The position numbers and the translations under genes are program-made. This document shows, in pieces, positions 26,256 through 34,446 of a stretch of 64,000 nucleotides of DNA. The stretch comes from GCA-2698665 sp047611265 (lineage in GTDB: Bacteria > Pseudomonadota > Gammaproteobacteria > GCA-002705445 > GCA-002716945), in contig JBLFWM010000007.1 in NCBI GenBank assembly GCA_047611265.1, positions 1 to 64,000 on the forward strand. Reading direction: 5' to 3'. Below the pieces are notes generated by a model, which was given only the letters and a program-made list of their open reading frames with translations, had not been told where the DNA came from and ran no database searches. The first letter of the stretch is position 1. Each line of letters starts with the position of its first letter.

Positions 26256-27284
26256 TTAGTTAGTTTCCTCGGTAATTTCTTTGATTAAATCTAGTCCAAA
26301 ATATACTAATCCAGTGTACAACTGAAGCAGGTCAGCTCCTGAGTTTAGTTTTTCAACAGCTGATTCTTTTGATGTAATGCCACCAGCACCGATTATCACA
26401 ATATTATCTTTAACAAGACTTTTCATGTTCTTCACCAAAGTATTTGATTTTTTAAAAAGAGGTTTTCCGCTAACGCCACCTTTGTTAGTAAGAAAACTTT
26501 TGTCTATAAGAAGATTTTTATCTATAGTAGTATTGGTTGCTATCACCCCATCTATTTCATAATTTAGCATTTGTCTGCATAATACTTCTAAATCATTATC
26601 CTCAATATCTGGAGAAATCTTTAATACTAAAGGAACTCTTTTTTTATATTTCTTAGTTAACTCATCATGTGTTTTTTTTATCTCACGAAGAAATTTATCT
26701 AAATAATTATCAGAATGTAATTCTCTTAATCTAGATGTGTTTGGTGAAGAGATATTTAATGTTATATAATCAGCTAAAAAAAATATTTCCTTCATGCAGT
26801 ACTGATAATCCTCATGAGCTGATGCAATTGCTGTGCTACTATTTTTCCCAATATTAATACCTATGGGCTGGTTCCTCTGAATTAATTGTAAATTATTTTT
26901 TAAATACTGAACTCCTTTATTATTAAAACCAAGATGATTAATTATGGCAGTATCTTTTATTGATCTAAAAATTCTTGGTTTACTATTTCCATATTGAGCT
27001 TTTGGTGTAACAGTCCCTAGTTCAATAAAACCTAAGCCAATATTATTATCAAAGTTGAGGTAATCCCCGTTCTTATCAAAGCCCGCTGCTAATCCTAGCT
27101 TGTTAGGAAAATTTAGACCCATTAATTTATTTGACATGTTTACTTTGTTTGTAATAAACATATCTTTTAACCACGATTTATATAAAAATTCTGCAGATGC
27201 TAAACTAACTGAGTGTGCAGTTTCAGCAGGCAGCATAAAAATAATATTTTTATATAGATTAAAAAGGCTTTTCGGTAGCTTCAT
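26256..27284 (-). CDS. pyrD: Dihydroorotate dehydrogenase (quinone), class 2
   Basis: PyrD oxidises dihydroorotate to orotate at the membrane, passing electrons to quinone in pyrimidine synthesis. The 342-residue protein carries an N-terminal membrane-associating helix, GLAAGFDKNGDYL (FMN and start of barrel), FIELGTVTPKAQYGN and INHLGFNNKG, with the serine-type catalytic region and C-terminal IIGAGGITSKESAVEKL. Class 2 membership follows from the N-terminal extension. A Fur-box match lies 12-30 bp upstream of its start, but that may belong to the divergent rubrerythrin gene. Confidence 0.96.
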   Translation of the reverse strand: MKLPKSLFNLYKNIIFMLPAETAHSVSLASAEFLYKSWLKDMFITNKVNMSNKLMGLNFPNKLGLAAGFDKNGDYLNFDNNIGLGFIELGTVTPKAQYGNSKPRIFRSIKDTAIINHLGFNNKGVQYLKNNLQLIQRNQPIGINIGKNSSTAIASAHEDYQYCMKEIFFLADYITLNISSPNTSRLRELHSDNYLDKFLREIKKTHDELTKKYKKRVPLVLKISPDIEDNDLEVLCRQMLNYEIDGVIATNTTIDKNLLIDKSFLTNKGGVSGKPLFKKSNTLVKNMKSLVKDNIVIIGAGGITSKESAVEKLNSGADLLQLYTGLVYFGLDLIKEITEETN

Positions 27285-27295
27285 AATTTACAATT

Positions 27296-27314
27296 GAGAA
27301 TGATAATCATTGTT
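27296..27314. promoter_or_regulatory. Fur-box match
   Basis: The 19-bp sequence GAGAATGATAATCATTGTT matches the Fur consensus GATAATGATAATCATTATC at 16 of 19 positions and contains the perfect 13-bp palindrome AATGATAATCATT. It lies between pyrD (minus) and the rubrerythrin promoter (plus), 27 bp upstream of that promoter's -35. The regulated gene cannot be decided from sequence; pyrD, the rubrerythrin operon or both are possible. Confidence 0.75.
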
Positions 27315-27340
27315 ATATTTAATAGTTTAACATATTAGTA

Positions 27341-27369
27341 TTGACACTTATTATTATTAAATTTAGAAT
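27341..27369 (+). promoter_or_regulatory. Sigma70 promoter of the rubrerythrin operon
   Basis: A perfect -35 TTGACA (27341-27346), a 17-bp spacer and a -10 TAGAAT (27364-27369, 5/6 match). The expected transcription start is near 27376, leaving a roughly 65-nt leader before the rubrerythrin ATG. The palindrome at 27361-27379 covers the -10 and start point. Confidence 0.85.
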
Positions 27370-27379
27370 GATTCTAAAT
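27361..27379. promoter_or_regulatory. Irr/PerR-type operator overlapping the -10
   Basis: ATTTAGAATGATTCTAAAT is a perfect 19-bp palindrome (9-1-9). It resembles the inverted TTTAGAA/TTCTAAA half-sites described for Irr iron-control elements and, at 13 of 15 positions, the PerR box TTATAATnATTATAA. It overlaps the promoter -10, which suggests repression. An Irr-like regulator is encoded at 29837-30229. Confidence 0.75.
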
Positions 27380-27442
27380 AGCTTTATTAATATTTGTTAA
27401 TAACTATTTTAGATTATTTATTTAATAATAAGGAGAAATATT

Positions 27443-27862
27443 ATGGGTTTAAAAGGTTCAAAAACAGAACAAAATCTTAAAGATGCATTTGCTGGTGAAT
27501 CACAAGCAAATAGAAGATATCTTTACTTCGCAGCAAAAGCTGATGTTGAAGGACAAAACGATGTGGCATCTGTATTTAGATCTACCGCTGAAGGTGAGAC
27601 TGGACATGCACATGGTCATTTAGAGTATTTAGAGAAAGAGTGTGGTGACCCAGCTACTGGCGAACCAATAGGGAGCAGTGAAATGAATTTAAAAGCTGCA
27701 ATTGCAGGAGAAACTCATGAATACACTGATATGTATCCTGGTATGGCAAAAGCTGCTAGAGATGAAGGTTTTGATGAGATAGCTGACTGGTTTGAAACGC
27801 TAGCAAAAGCTGAGCGTTCACATGCAAATAGGTTTACTAAAGCACTAGAAGCAATATCATAA
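27443..27862 (+). CDS. Rubrerythrin-type diiron protein (no rubredoxin domain)
   Basis: A 139-residue four-helix ferritin-like diiron protein, likely a peroxide-reducing or iron-handling enzyme. The full ligand set is present: Glu19, Glu52, His55, Glu90, Glu93, Glu124 and His127. The C-terminal rubredoxin domain found in classical rubrerythrin is absent, so an external electron donor would be needed. Strong AAGGAGA Shine-Dalgarno. It heads an operon with a GlpC-like iron-sulfur protein and a DUF3501 gene, controlled by an Irr/PerR-type operator; a hairpin follows the gene and may lower downstream expression. Confidence 0.93.
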   Translation: MGLKGSKTEQNLKDAFAGESQANRRYLYFAAKADVEGQNDVASVFRSTAEGETGHAHGHLEYLEKECGDPATGEPIGSSEMNLKAAIAGETHEYTDMYPGMAKAARDEGFDEIADWFETLAKAERSHANRFTKALEAIS

Positions 27863-27870
27863 AAAATATT

Positions 27871-27902
27871 TGTCCCCTTAATTATTATTGAGGGGACATT
27901 TT
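27871..27902 (+). terminator. Hairpin after the rubrerythrin gene (terminator or attenuator)
   Basis: TGTCCCCT (27871-27878) pairs with AGGGGACA (27891-27898) around a 12-nt AT loop, followed by TTTT. The GC-rich 8-bp stem is notable in this AT-rich region. The short T-tract and the operon gene downstream suggest partial termination or transcript stabilisation. Confidence 0.65.
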
Positions 27903-27933
27903 AGAACTTACTTATAATTCACGGAGAATGAAA

Positions 27934-29235
27934 ATGGAAGGTGGGTTACAAAAACCAACAAGGTTTAGTATTGATTGGAAGAACAAAGATTACTTAAACG
28001 AAGAGATATTTGAAAAAGAATTAAGAAGAGTTTTTGATCACTGTCATGGATGTAGACGATGCGTAAGTCTATGTAACTCTTTTCCAACATTGTTTGACCT
28101 AATAGACGAGTCTAAAACTTTTGAAGTTGATGGTGTGACATACGATCAATTTGATAAGGTTATAGATCATTGTTATCTTTGTGATTTATGTTACATGACA
28201 AAATGCCCATATGTACCTCCGCATGACTGGGGTATAGATTTTCCTCATTTAATGTTAAGAGGGAAAGCTATTAAGCATAGTAAGTCAAAGACTTCGATTA
28301 GAGATAAAATTTTAACTTCTACAGATATGTTGGGAAAACTAGGATCTCGTAAAATAATAGCACCTATTATAAATTATTTTAATGAAATAAAAATATTTAG
28401 AATAATTTTAGAAAAGATTTTACGCGTTCATAGAAATGCTAAGCTTCCAAAATTTTCATCTTATACCGCAAAATCTAAATATAAAAATGTTTCAAATGAG
28501 ATGAATTTAGATAATAAAGTAGCAATATTTACAACTTGTTATCACAACTACAACGAGCCAAATGTAATTGATGACTTAGTAAAAGTATTAAAGCATAATA
28601 ATGTTCATGTGGAGTTAATCAAAGATGACAAGTGTTGTGGTATGCCTAAATTAGAATTAGGAGATCTTAAGACTGTAGAGAAAATGATGCAACATAATCT
28701 CTTAAAGTTTAAAAAATATGCCAAGAATGGTTATAGAATTATCGCTCCAGTTCCCTCATGTGTTTTGATGTTTAAACAAGAGCTCCCACTACTTTTCCCG
28801 GAAAATAAAGACGTGCAATTAGTATCTAAGGCAATATGTGATCCATTTGAATACTTATTAAAGCTTCATGATGCAGGGACATTAAAGATGGATTTTAAAA
28901 ATGACTTGGGTTCTGTTTTTTATCAAGTAGCCTGTCATCAGAGGGTACAGAATATAGGGCAGGTAACTAAAAAAATACTTGAGCTCGTCCCTAATACAGA
29001 TATAGATGCACTAGAGAGGTGTTCTGGTCATGATGGGACATATGGTGTAAAAGAAGAAACCCACGAAATAGCAATAAAGATTGCTATGCCCATAGTTAAA
29101 GAGTATAACAAATTACAGTCGACTCAGTTTACTAGTGATTGTACGTTAGCGGCACATCATGTGGTTAACGCAATGGGGAATAAGGTTTTGCCTACCCACC
29201 CAATCGCATTAATGAGAAAGGCTTACGGATTATAA
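27934..29235 (+). CDS. GlpC/heterodisulfide-reductase-like iron-sulfur protein
   Basis: A 433-residue cytosolic protein with two [4Fe-4S] motifs near the N terminus (CHGCRRCVSLC and CYLCDLCYMTKCP), followed by two CCG-type domains: DDKCCGMPKLELG (about residue 235) and a variant with YQVACHQR and CSGHDGTYGV (about 330-375), where the second domain's CCG is CSG. It probably relays electrons, possibly to the rubrerythrin upstream (inference). The second ATG (27934) was preferred because GGAG lies 7 nt before it and only 1 nt before the first ATG (27928). Followed by DUF3501 at 15 nt. Confidence 0.88.
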   Translation: MEGGLQKPTRFSIDWKNKDYLNEEIFEKELRRVFDHCHGCRRCVSLCNSFPTLFDLIDESKTFEVDGVTYDQFDKVIDHCYLCDLCYMTKCPYVPPHDWGIDFPHLMLRGKAIKHSKSKTSIRDKILTSTDMLGKLGSRKIIAPIINYFNEIKIFRIILEKILRVHRNAKLPKFSSYTAKSKYKNVSNEMNLDNKVAIFTTCYHNYNEPNVIDDLVKVLKHNNVHVELIKDDKCCGMPKLELGDLKTVEKMMQHNLLKFKKYAKNGYRIIAPVPSCVLMFKQELPLLFPENKDVQLVSKAICDPFEYLLKLHDAGTLKMDFKNDLGSVFYQVACHQRVQNIGQVTKKILELVPNTDIDALERCSGHDGTYGVKEETHEIAIKIAMPIVKEYNKLQSTQFTSDCTLAAHHVVNAMGNKVLPTHPIALMRKAYGL

Positions 29236-29250
29236 TAAGGAGATTATCAG

Positions 29251-29832
29251 ATGAAGGAATTAATAAGTAAAAATTTATTATCACTAGAGGATTATGAGAA
29301 GCAAAGAGAGCAGATTAAATCTGATTTGTTACTTCATAAAAAAAATCGATCAATCACAATTGGAGAAAATATATTATTATTATTTGAGGATTTTGATACG
29401 ATAAAGTATCAGGTTCATGAGATGTTAAGAATTGAGAAGATATCCAAAGAATCAGATATCAATGAAGAGATTTCGGCTTATACATCATTGATACCAGATG
29501 GAAATAATCTAAAAGCAACAATGCTTATTATGTATCCAGATGTAGAAGAGCGCAGGGTTATGTTAAAAAAATTACATAACTTAGAAAATAATATTTATCT
29601 ATGTATTGATGATACTAAGAGAATGTTTGCGGTTTCAGATGAAGATCTTGAAAGAACGAGAGATGAGAAAACATCAGCTGTCCATTTTTTAAGATTTCAA
29701 CTTGATAGTAATAGTATGGAAAAATTTAAATCTTCTGACAATATCGTTTTTGGTGCCGCGCATGATAGTTATTCTAGTCATACAAAAATAGATAGTGAAA
29801 CAAAATCCGCATTATTAAGTGATTTCGAATAA
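29251..29832 (+). CDS. DUF3501 family protein
   Basis: A 193-residue soluble protein of the DUF3501 family: it opens KNLLSLEDYEKQREQIK and has RSITIGENILLLFEDFDTI and YEMLRIE-like helices. Function is unknown; this family recurs beside rubrerythrin and GlpC-like proteins, so a role in the same iron or peroxide process is inferred. AAGGAG Shine-Dalgarno 8 nt before the ATG. The convergent Irr gene ends 4 nt away. Confidence 0.85.
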   Translation: MKELISKNLLSLEDYEKQREQIKSDLLLHKKNRSITIGENILLLFEDFDTIKYQVHEMLRIEKISKESDINEEISAYTSLIPDGNNLKATMLIMYPDVEERRVMLKKLHNLENNIYLCIDDTKRMFAVSDEDLERTRDEKTSAVHFLRFQLDSNSMEKFKSSDNIVFGAAHDSYSSHTKIDSETKSALLSDFE

Positions 29833-29836
29833 AGTA

Positions 29837-30229
29837 TTATTTATTTTTTACTTTAATCAATACTTCTGTTTGTTCTAGTTCCAAGTGAGCTGGAATATTG
29901 GGCATTTTTGAAAATTCTATCTTATCGTTACTTATATCAGTTAGCACATTAGTGCTAGTGTTGTATATATGATGATGTGAATGTAAATTTGTATCATAAA
30001 ACTTACAATCATTTTGCAAATCAATAGTTTTTAATAATCCGGTTGACTCAAAAAGACACAAAGTATTGTATACAGTTGCTTGTGATATAGGTAACCCATT
30101 GTCTCTAACCTGCTCTATTAACTGGACTGCAGTAAAATGCTGATCTTTAGCAAAAACAAGCTCAGCAATTTCTAAACGCTGCTTTGTAGGAGTTATATTA
30201 TTATCTTTTAACAAGTGTTCGATATTCAT
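29837..30229 (-). CDS. irr: Irr-like Fur-family transcriptional regulator
   Basis: Irr proteins are heme-responsive iron regulators of the Fur superfamily. The 130-residue protein has the winged-helix domain (NNITPTKQRLEIAELVF, SQATVYNTLCLFESTGLL) and a C-terminal part with HSHHHIY, equivalent to the Irr HHH heme motif, ending PAHLELEQTEVLIKVK as in Irr and lacking the CxxC zinc pairs of Fur and PerR. The ATG at 30229 was chosen; a TTG at 30256 would add nine residues. A -10 TATAAT sits 6 nt before the ATG, suggesting a leaderless mRNA. Convergent with the rubrerythrin operon. Confidence 0.85.
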   Translation of the reverse strand: MNIEHLLKDNNITPTKQRLEIAELVFAKDQHFTAVQLIEQVRDNGLPISQATVYNTLCLFESTGLLKTIDLQNDCKFYDTNLHSHHHIYNTSTNVLTDISNDKIEFSKMPNIPAHLELEQTEVLIKVKNK

Positions 30230-30235
30230 AAAGAC

Positions 30236-30264
30236 ATTATATAATTTAGTATTCAAACATTAAA
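30236..30264 (-). promoter_or_regulatory. Candidate promoter giving a leaderless irr transcript
   Basis: On the minus strand, TTTAAT (30259-30264), 17 bp and TATAAT (30236-30241) precede the ATG (30227-30229) by 6 nt, so transcription would begin at or next to the start codon. The -35 is weak (3/6). No Shine-Dalgarno is visible before this ATG. Confidence 0.45.
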
Positions 30265-30268
30265 CACT

Positions 30269-31159
30269 TTATTTCTTATTCTTAATAATAATTTTATTAA
30301 TTATAGATGAGTCTTTATCTTGATAATTGCTCTGATTAGCAATTTTCATTAGTTTCCTGCTATATTTAGCGCTCTTAAGATTTAACCCAATTTTATCTGA
30401 TAAATTCACGGCAATATTTAAGTCTTTTAAATGAAGCCCCGCCTTAAAACCAGGCTCATAATCATTATTTATCATTCTCTCGCCATGCAGGTCAAGAATC
30501 TTGCTGTTTGCAAATCCCCCCATTAAAGCTTTTTTTATTAAATTTAAATCACATTTTAATTTTTTTGCTAGCAATAATATTTCACTAACAGATACCATTG
30601 TTCCTGCTACCAATATTTGATTACATGCTTTCGTAACTTGTCCTGATCCACTATTTCCTATATATGTTATATTGCTACCTAACACTGATAAGAGATGTTT
30701 AATTTTATTAAATATATTCTTTTTGCCACCAACCATTATCGATAAGTTTCCATTTATTGCGCCAACCTCACCTCCAGAAACTGGTGCATCAATTAAGTAA
30801 CAATTTTTCTTTTCTAATTTTTTTGCCATTTTTTTTGTGACTTCTGGCGAGATTGTACTCATGTCAATTATTATAGAGCCTTTAGATAAGTTAGAAAATA
30901 GACCTGTTTTACTAAAAATTACCTCATGAACATCATCTGAATCAGGTAGATTCAGAAATATAATTTTACTTGATTTAGATATCTCAGGAATATTGTCTAC
31001 ATATCTACCGCCTATCGAAGATATTTCTTTAATTACATTAGCTTTCCTAGCATAAAATACAATACTATACCCTGCTGCCATGAGGTTTTTAACCATTGGT
31101 TTTCCCATTATACCAAGGCCAATGTAGCCAATTTCATTGTGAGGTTTTTTTATATCCAT
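30269..31159 (-). CDS. NAD(P)-dependent beta-hydroxyacid dehydrogenase (HIBADH/GarR family)
   Basis: A 296-residue oxidoreductase with the N-terminal dinucleotide-binding IGYIGLGIMGKPMVKNL, the substrate motif DAPVSGGEVGA and the catalytic-lysine segment GSGQVTKACNQ, typical of 3-hydroxyisobutyrate dehydrogenase, tartronate-semialdehyde reductase and succinic-semialdehyde reductase. The substrate is not resolved. The ATG at 31159 leaves 33 bp to the divergent holA; an upstream start at 31213 would overlap holA. irr follows on the same strand. Confidence 0.9.
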   Translation of the reverse strand: MDIKKPHNEIGYIGLGIMGKPMVKNLMAAGYSIVFYARKANVIKEISSIGGRYVDNIPEISKSSKIIFLNLPDSDDVHEVIFSKTGLFSNLSKGSIIIDMSTISPEVTKKMAKKLEKKNCYLIDAPVSGGEVGAINGNLSIMVGGKKNIFNKIKHLLSVLGSNITYIGNSGSGQVTKACNQILVAGTMVSVSEILLLAKKLKCDLNLIKKALMGGFANSKILDLHGERMINNDYEPGFKAGLHLKDLNIAVNLSDKIGLNLKSAKYSRKLMKIANQSNYQDKDSSIINKIIIKNKK

Positions 31160-31192
31160 GATATATTGTATAGAATCTATAGATTTTATCAT

Positions 31193-32188
31193 ATGAAAAT
31201 TAGTTACAAGCAATTCTTTGATAGTCCAGAAGTACCAGAATCATTAATCTATTTGATTTTAGGAAAACCTTATCATTTACAGAACGATGTTCAGTCTAGA
31301 CTAGAATCTTTTTTTAAAAAGAGTGATTCCTCCATCAAACATTTGGTGGTTGATTCTGACTTTGATATCAATGAAATAAGAAATGATTTTGAAAGTTATT
31401 CTCTTTTTGAAGAAAAAAAAGTTCTTGTTTTAAATATAACATCTAATACTATCCCAAAAAAATTACTTGATTATTTATTAAATAATAAAGTGCCTAAAGA
31501 TTTAAATCTAATTATTAAATTAGGACCGCAGACGCCTGCCTTCAAGAGAGGTAAATTTTTATCTATGCTAAATTCAGAAGGATGCATTATAGAAATATCA
31601 GAACTCGCAGGGTTACATCTTAATAATTGGGTAAAACAAAAATTTAAAAAGAATAATATTACTTATAGTGATGAATTTTTTGAAAAGTTAATAGACAAAA
31701 ACGAGGGCAACACATCTTCAATTTCACAAGAATTATATAAAATGTCTTTATTGAATATATCAGATATATCTGTTTATTTTGATTATCTTCAAAAGGAGTA
31801 TAAGTTTACAGAGTATGATTTAATTGATTCAATATTAGAACTCAATACTGCTAAGTCTATAAAGATATTAAATTATCTGGAATCAGTAAAGTCACCAGAG
31901 GTATATATATTGTTTTTAATAAATAGTGAAATTAAAAAAATTTATTATTTACTAAATAATTTATCACCGCAGCCATATATTCCTAGTCATAAGAAAAGCT
32001 TGTATGATACTTTTTCGCGTAAATCTAATAGTGATAATTTATTAGACTTAATAGAGCTTTCTTATGTAATTGATAGAAGGATTAAAACAGGAGCTGGCAA
32101 CTTTAATGTTTGGCATCAACTTGAAATCCTTGTGGCCTCCTTTATACTTAATGAACCCCTTAATAATATGAACAAAGAGATAGGTTGA
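31193..32188 (+). CDS. holA: DNA polymerase III delta subunit
   Basis: HolA is the clamp-loader wrench subunit that opens the beta clamp. The 331-residue sequence is divergent, as usual, but shows the N-terminal YLILGKPYHLQNDV (consensus LvyGdepyl) and the central ELAGLHLNNWVKQKFKKN segment, and it stands before proA, nadD and rsfS. The ATG at 31193 was chosen over an earlier one inside the divergent gene. Its stop is directly followed by the proA ATG. Confidence 0.88.
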   Translation: MKISYKQFFDSPEVPESLIYLILGKPYHLQNDVQSRLESFFKKSDSSIKHLVVDSDFDINEIRNDFESYSLFEEKKVLVLNITSNTIPKKLLDYLLNNKVPKDLNLIIKLGPQTPAFKRGKFLSMLNSEGCIIEISELAGLHLNNWVKQKFKKNNITYSDEFFEKLIDKNEGNTSSISQELYKMSLLNISDISVYFDYLQKEYKFTEYDLIDSILELNTAKSIKILNYLESVKSPEVYILFLINSEIKKIYYLLNNLSPQPYIPSHKKSLYDTFSRKSNSDNLLDLIELSYVIDRRIKTGAGNFNVWHQLEILVASFILNEPLNNMNKEIG

Positions 32189-33445
32189 ATGGATATAAAG
32201 AAACAAATAGATAGATTATGCCAGCAATCTTTGTCAGCATCTAGCTGTTCAGGAGAGTATGATTCTAAAATCAAGAATGCTGTCCTCAAGTCTATGTCTG
32301 ATAATTTGGATATTAATTTTAATAAGATTATTAAAAATAATCTTATAGATGTAAAGAATGCTAATAAAAAAAAATTAAGAGACAGTATGATTGACAGATT
32401 AATCTTAAATAAAGAGCGTATTTTATCAATGCAGGATGGTTTGCACCAAATCATTAAAATACCAGATACATTATATAAGACCACAAAGGGTGTTAGGCAA
32501 AGTAATGGAATTACAGTGAGCCAGATGAGAGTCCCCTTAGGTGTCATAGGCATGATTTATGAATCAAGGCCAAATGTGACTATTGATTCTGCGGGTCTTT
32601 GTATTAAGTCAGGAAACAGTGTAATTTTAAGAGGTGGTTCGGAATCTATAAACAGCAATAAAGCATTAATGACATGTATAACTAAAGCTTTAAAAGATAA
32701 TGGTGTTCATCAGCATATGGTTCAGTTGGTTGGGACTACTGATCGGAGTGCTGTCACACATTTATTATCCAAGAACAAGCATATTGACGTAATTATTCCC
32801 AGAGGCGGGAAAGGACTAATTGAAAAAATAGTTTCCTGTTCCAAGATCCCAACTATAAAACATCTTGATGGTAACTGCCATGTGTATATAGACGAGACTG
32901 CAGATATGAATAAAGCTGTAAATATTAGTATTAACTCAAAGACGCAAAGATATGGCGTTTGCAATGCAATGGAAACTCTTTTAATTCATAAAAATTTTTC
33001 AAAAAAACATATTATTAAAATTCTTGATGAATATAGTAATAAAGGTGTAGAAATTCGCGGCTGTAAAAATCTTAAAAAAATTAGAAAAAATATTAGTCTT
33101 GCAAAAAATAATGATTGGTTTGAAGAATATTTATCTCCCATTATAGCTATAAAGATAGTCAATAACCTTGATGATGCAATTAAGCATATTGGTAAGTATG
33201 GTTCATTACATACAGATGCTATCGTGGCATCAGACAAAGATGTGATAGATAAGTTTAAGAGACTAGTAAACTCTAGTTCTGTAATGATTAACACATCGAC
33301 GAGATTCGCGGATGGTTATGAGTATGGATTAGGGGCAGAAATTGGAATAAGCACTGATAAGTTACATGTTAGAGGTCCAGTTGGGCTTGAAGGCCTAACA
33401 AATTTAAAGTATATAGTTAGTAGCCAAGGGAAGTTAAGAAATTAA
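32189..33445 (+). CDS. proA: Glutamate-5-semialdehyde dehydrogenase
   Basis: ProA reduces gamma-glutamyl phosphate to glutamate semialdehyde in proline synthesis. The 418-residue protein has the aldehyde-dehydrogenase fold, with VPLGVIGMIYESRPNVT near residue 112, a nucleotide segment IIPRGGKGLI and the catalytic Cys in QRYGVCNAMETLL. It begins at the base after the holA stop. proA between holA and nadD is a common arrangement. Confidence 0.97.
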   Translation: MDIKKQIDRLCQQSLSASSCSGEYDSKIKNAVLKSMSDNLDINFNKIIKNNLIDVKNANKKKLRDSMIDRLILNKERILSMQDGLHQIIKIPDTLYKTTKGVRQSNGITVSQMRVPLGVIGMIYESRPNVTIDSAGLCIKSGNSVILRGGSESINSNKALMTCITKALKDNGVHQHMVQLVGTTDRSAVTHLLSKNKHIDVIIPRGGKGLIEKIVSCSKIPTIKHLDGNCHVYIDETADMNKAVNISINSKTQRYGVCNAMETLLIHKNFSKKHIIKILDEYSNKGVEIRGCKNLKKIRKNISLAKNNDWFEEYLSPIIAIKIVNNLDDAIKHIGKYGSLHTDAIVASDKDVIDKFKRLVNSSSVMINTSTRFADGYEYGLGAEIGISTDKLHVRGPVGLEGLTNLKYIVSSQGKLRN

Positions 33446-34094
33446 AAGTAATACACATAAACGAGTAGGGATTTATGGGGGAGCTTTTGACCCCATCCAT
33501 AATGGTCATATTATCCCAATTGATGAATTATGTGCAATTCATAATCTAGATTCAGTACATTTTATACCTACCAATGTTTCCAATTCAAATAAAAAAATTA
33601 TTGCTTCTGGAGTTAAACGAATTGAAATGCTAAATATTGCTCTGCTAAATGAAAAATATTTAGTAGATGATAGAGAAATATCAAGGGGAGGTGTTTCGTA
33701 TACAATCCATACGGTAGAATCAATTTTTAAGCAGTTCCCAGATGATTACTTGTATTTAATAATTGGATTAGACCTACTGGTGGATATAGCTAAATGGGAA
33801 AGATTTCATGAAATTATAGGCCTATGTAATATCATTGTTTCTTATAGGGAGATAGATGATATGATGAGCACCTTGGAAAGATCCATAATGAATGAAAGCA
33901 GTTTAAAGTCAATTATTTCAACAGATCCAGCTATATTTCATAGTAGTTCATATGGTAAAATATACTTAGAAAAAACTTCTTCAATTAAGATATCATCAAC
34001 AGAGGTGAGGAGTAAATTGAAAAATAAGGAAATAGTATCAAATTTTATGCCACCTCAACTAGAAGAATGGTTATTAAAAAATAAAATTTATTAA
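33441..34094 (+). CDS. nadD: Nicotinate-nucleotide adenylyltransferase (start codon non-canonical)
   Basis: NadD makes deamido-NAD from nicotinate mononucleotide. The required nucleotidyltransferase motif GIYGGAFDPIHNGH lies at about 33468-33509, and the C-terminal ISSTEVRSKLK is present. The frame has no ATG, GTG or TTG before this motif: the first ATG (33627) would delete the whole active site. Between the in-frame stop (33435-33437) and the motif the best candidate is ATT at 33441, which overlaps the proA stop and follows AAGGGAAG with about 7-10 nt. That start gives 217 residues and an N terminus of IKSNTHKRVGIYGG. Confidence 0.9.
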   Translation: MKSNTHKRVGIYGGAFDPIHNGHIIPIDELCAIHNLDSVHFIPTNVSNSNKKIIASGVKRIEMLNIALLNEKYLVDDREISRGGVSYTIHTVESIFKQFPDDYLYLIIGLDLLVDIAKWERFHEIIGLCNIIVSYREIDDMMSTLERSIMNESSLKSIISTDPAIFHSSSYGKIYLEKTSSIKISSTEVRSKLKNKEIVSNFMPPQLEEWLLKNKIY

Positions 34095-34097
34095 ATT

Positions 34098-34442
34098 ATG
34101 AAAACACTTAAAAAATCTATTGTAGATATCCTAGAAGACAATAAAGGAGAAAATATTACCTTAATAGATGTAAAAGGTAAATCATCAGTGACTGATCTAA
34201 TGTTTGTTGTGTCAGGCCGTTCCACTAGGCATGTAAAATCAATAGCAGATAATCTAGTAACTAGGCTTAAAAAAAATAAAATGAAGCCAATAGGGGTGGA
34301 AGGTTATAGTTCATCAGAATGGATTCTTGTAGATTACGGAGATTTCTTAGTACATGTCATGCATCCAGAAACCCGAGATTTTTATTCGCTTGAAAAACTA
34401 TGGGATGAAAGTATAGAGACAGATAGTTATACATATATATAA
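34098..34442 (+). CDS. rsfS: Ribosomal silencing factor RsfS
   Basis: RsfS binds L14 and blocks subunit joining in stationary phase. The 114-residue protein has the family's DVKGKSSVTDLMFVVSGRS and GYSSSEWILVDYGDFLVHVM segments, ending with ETRDFYSLEKLW. It follows nadD by 3 nt as in E. coli (with cobC absent). Confidence 0.96.
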   Translation: MKTLKKSIVDILEDNKGENITLIDVKGKSSVTDLMFVVSGRSTRHVKSIADNLVTRLKKNKMKPIGVEGYSSSEWILVDYGDFLVHVMHPETRDFYSLEKLWDESIETDSYTYI

Positions 34443-34446
34443 TTTC

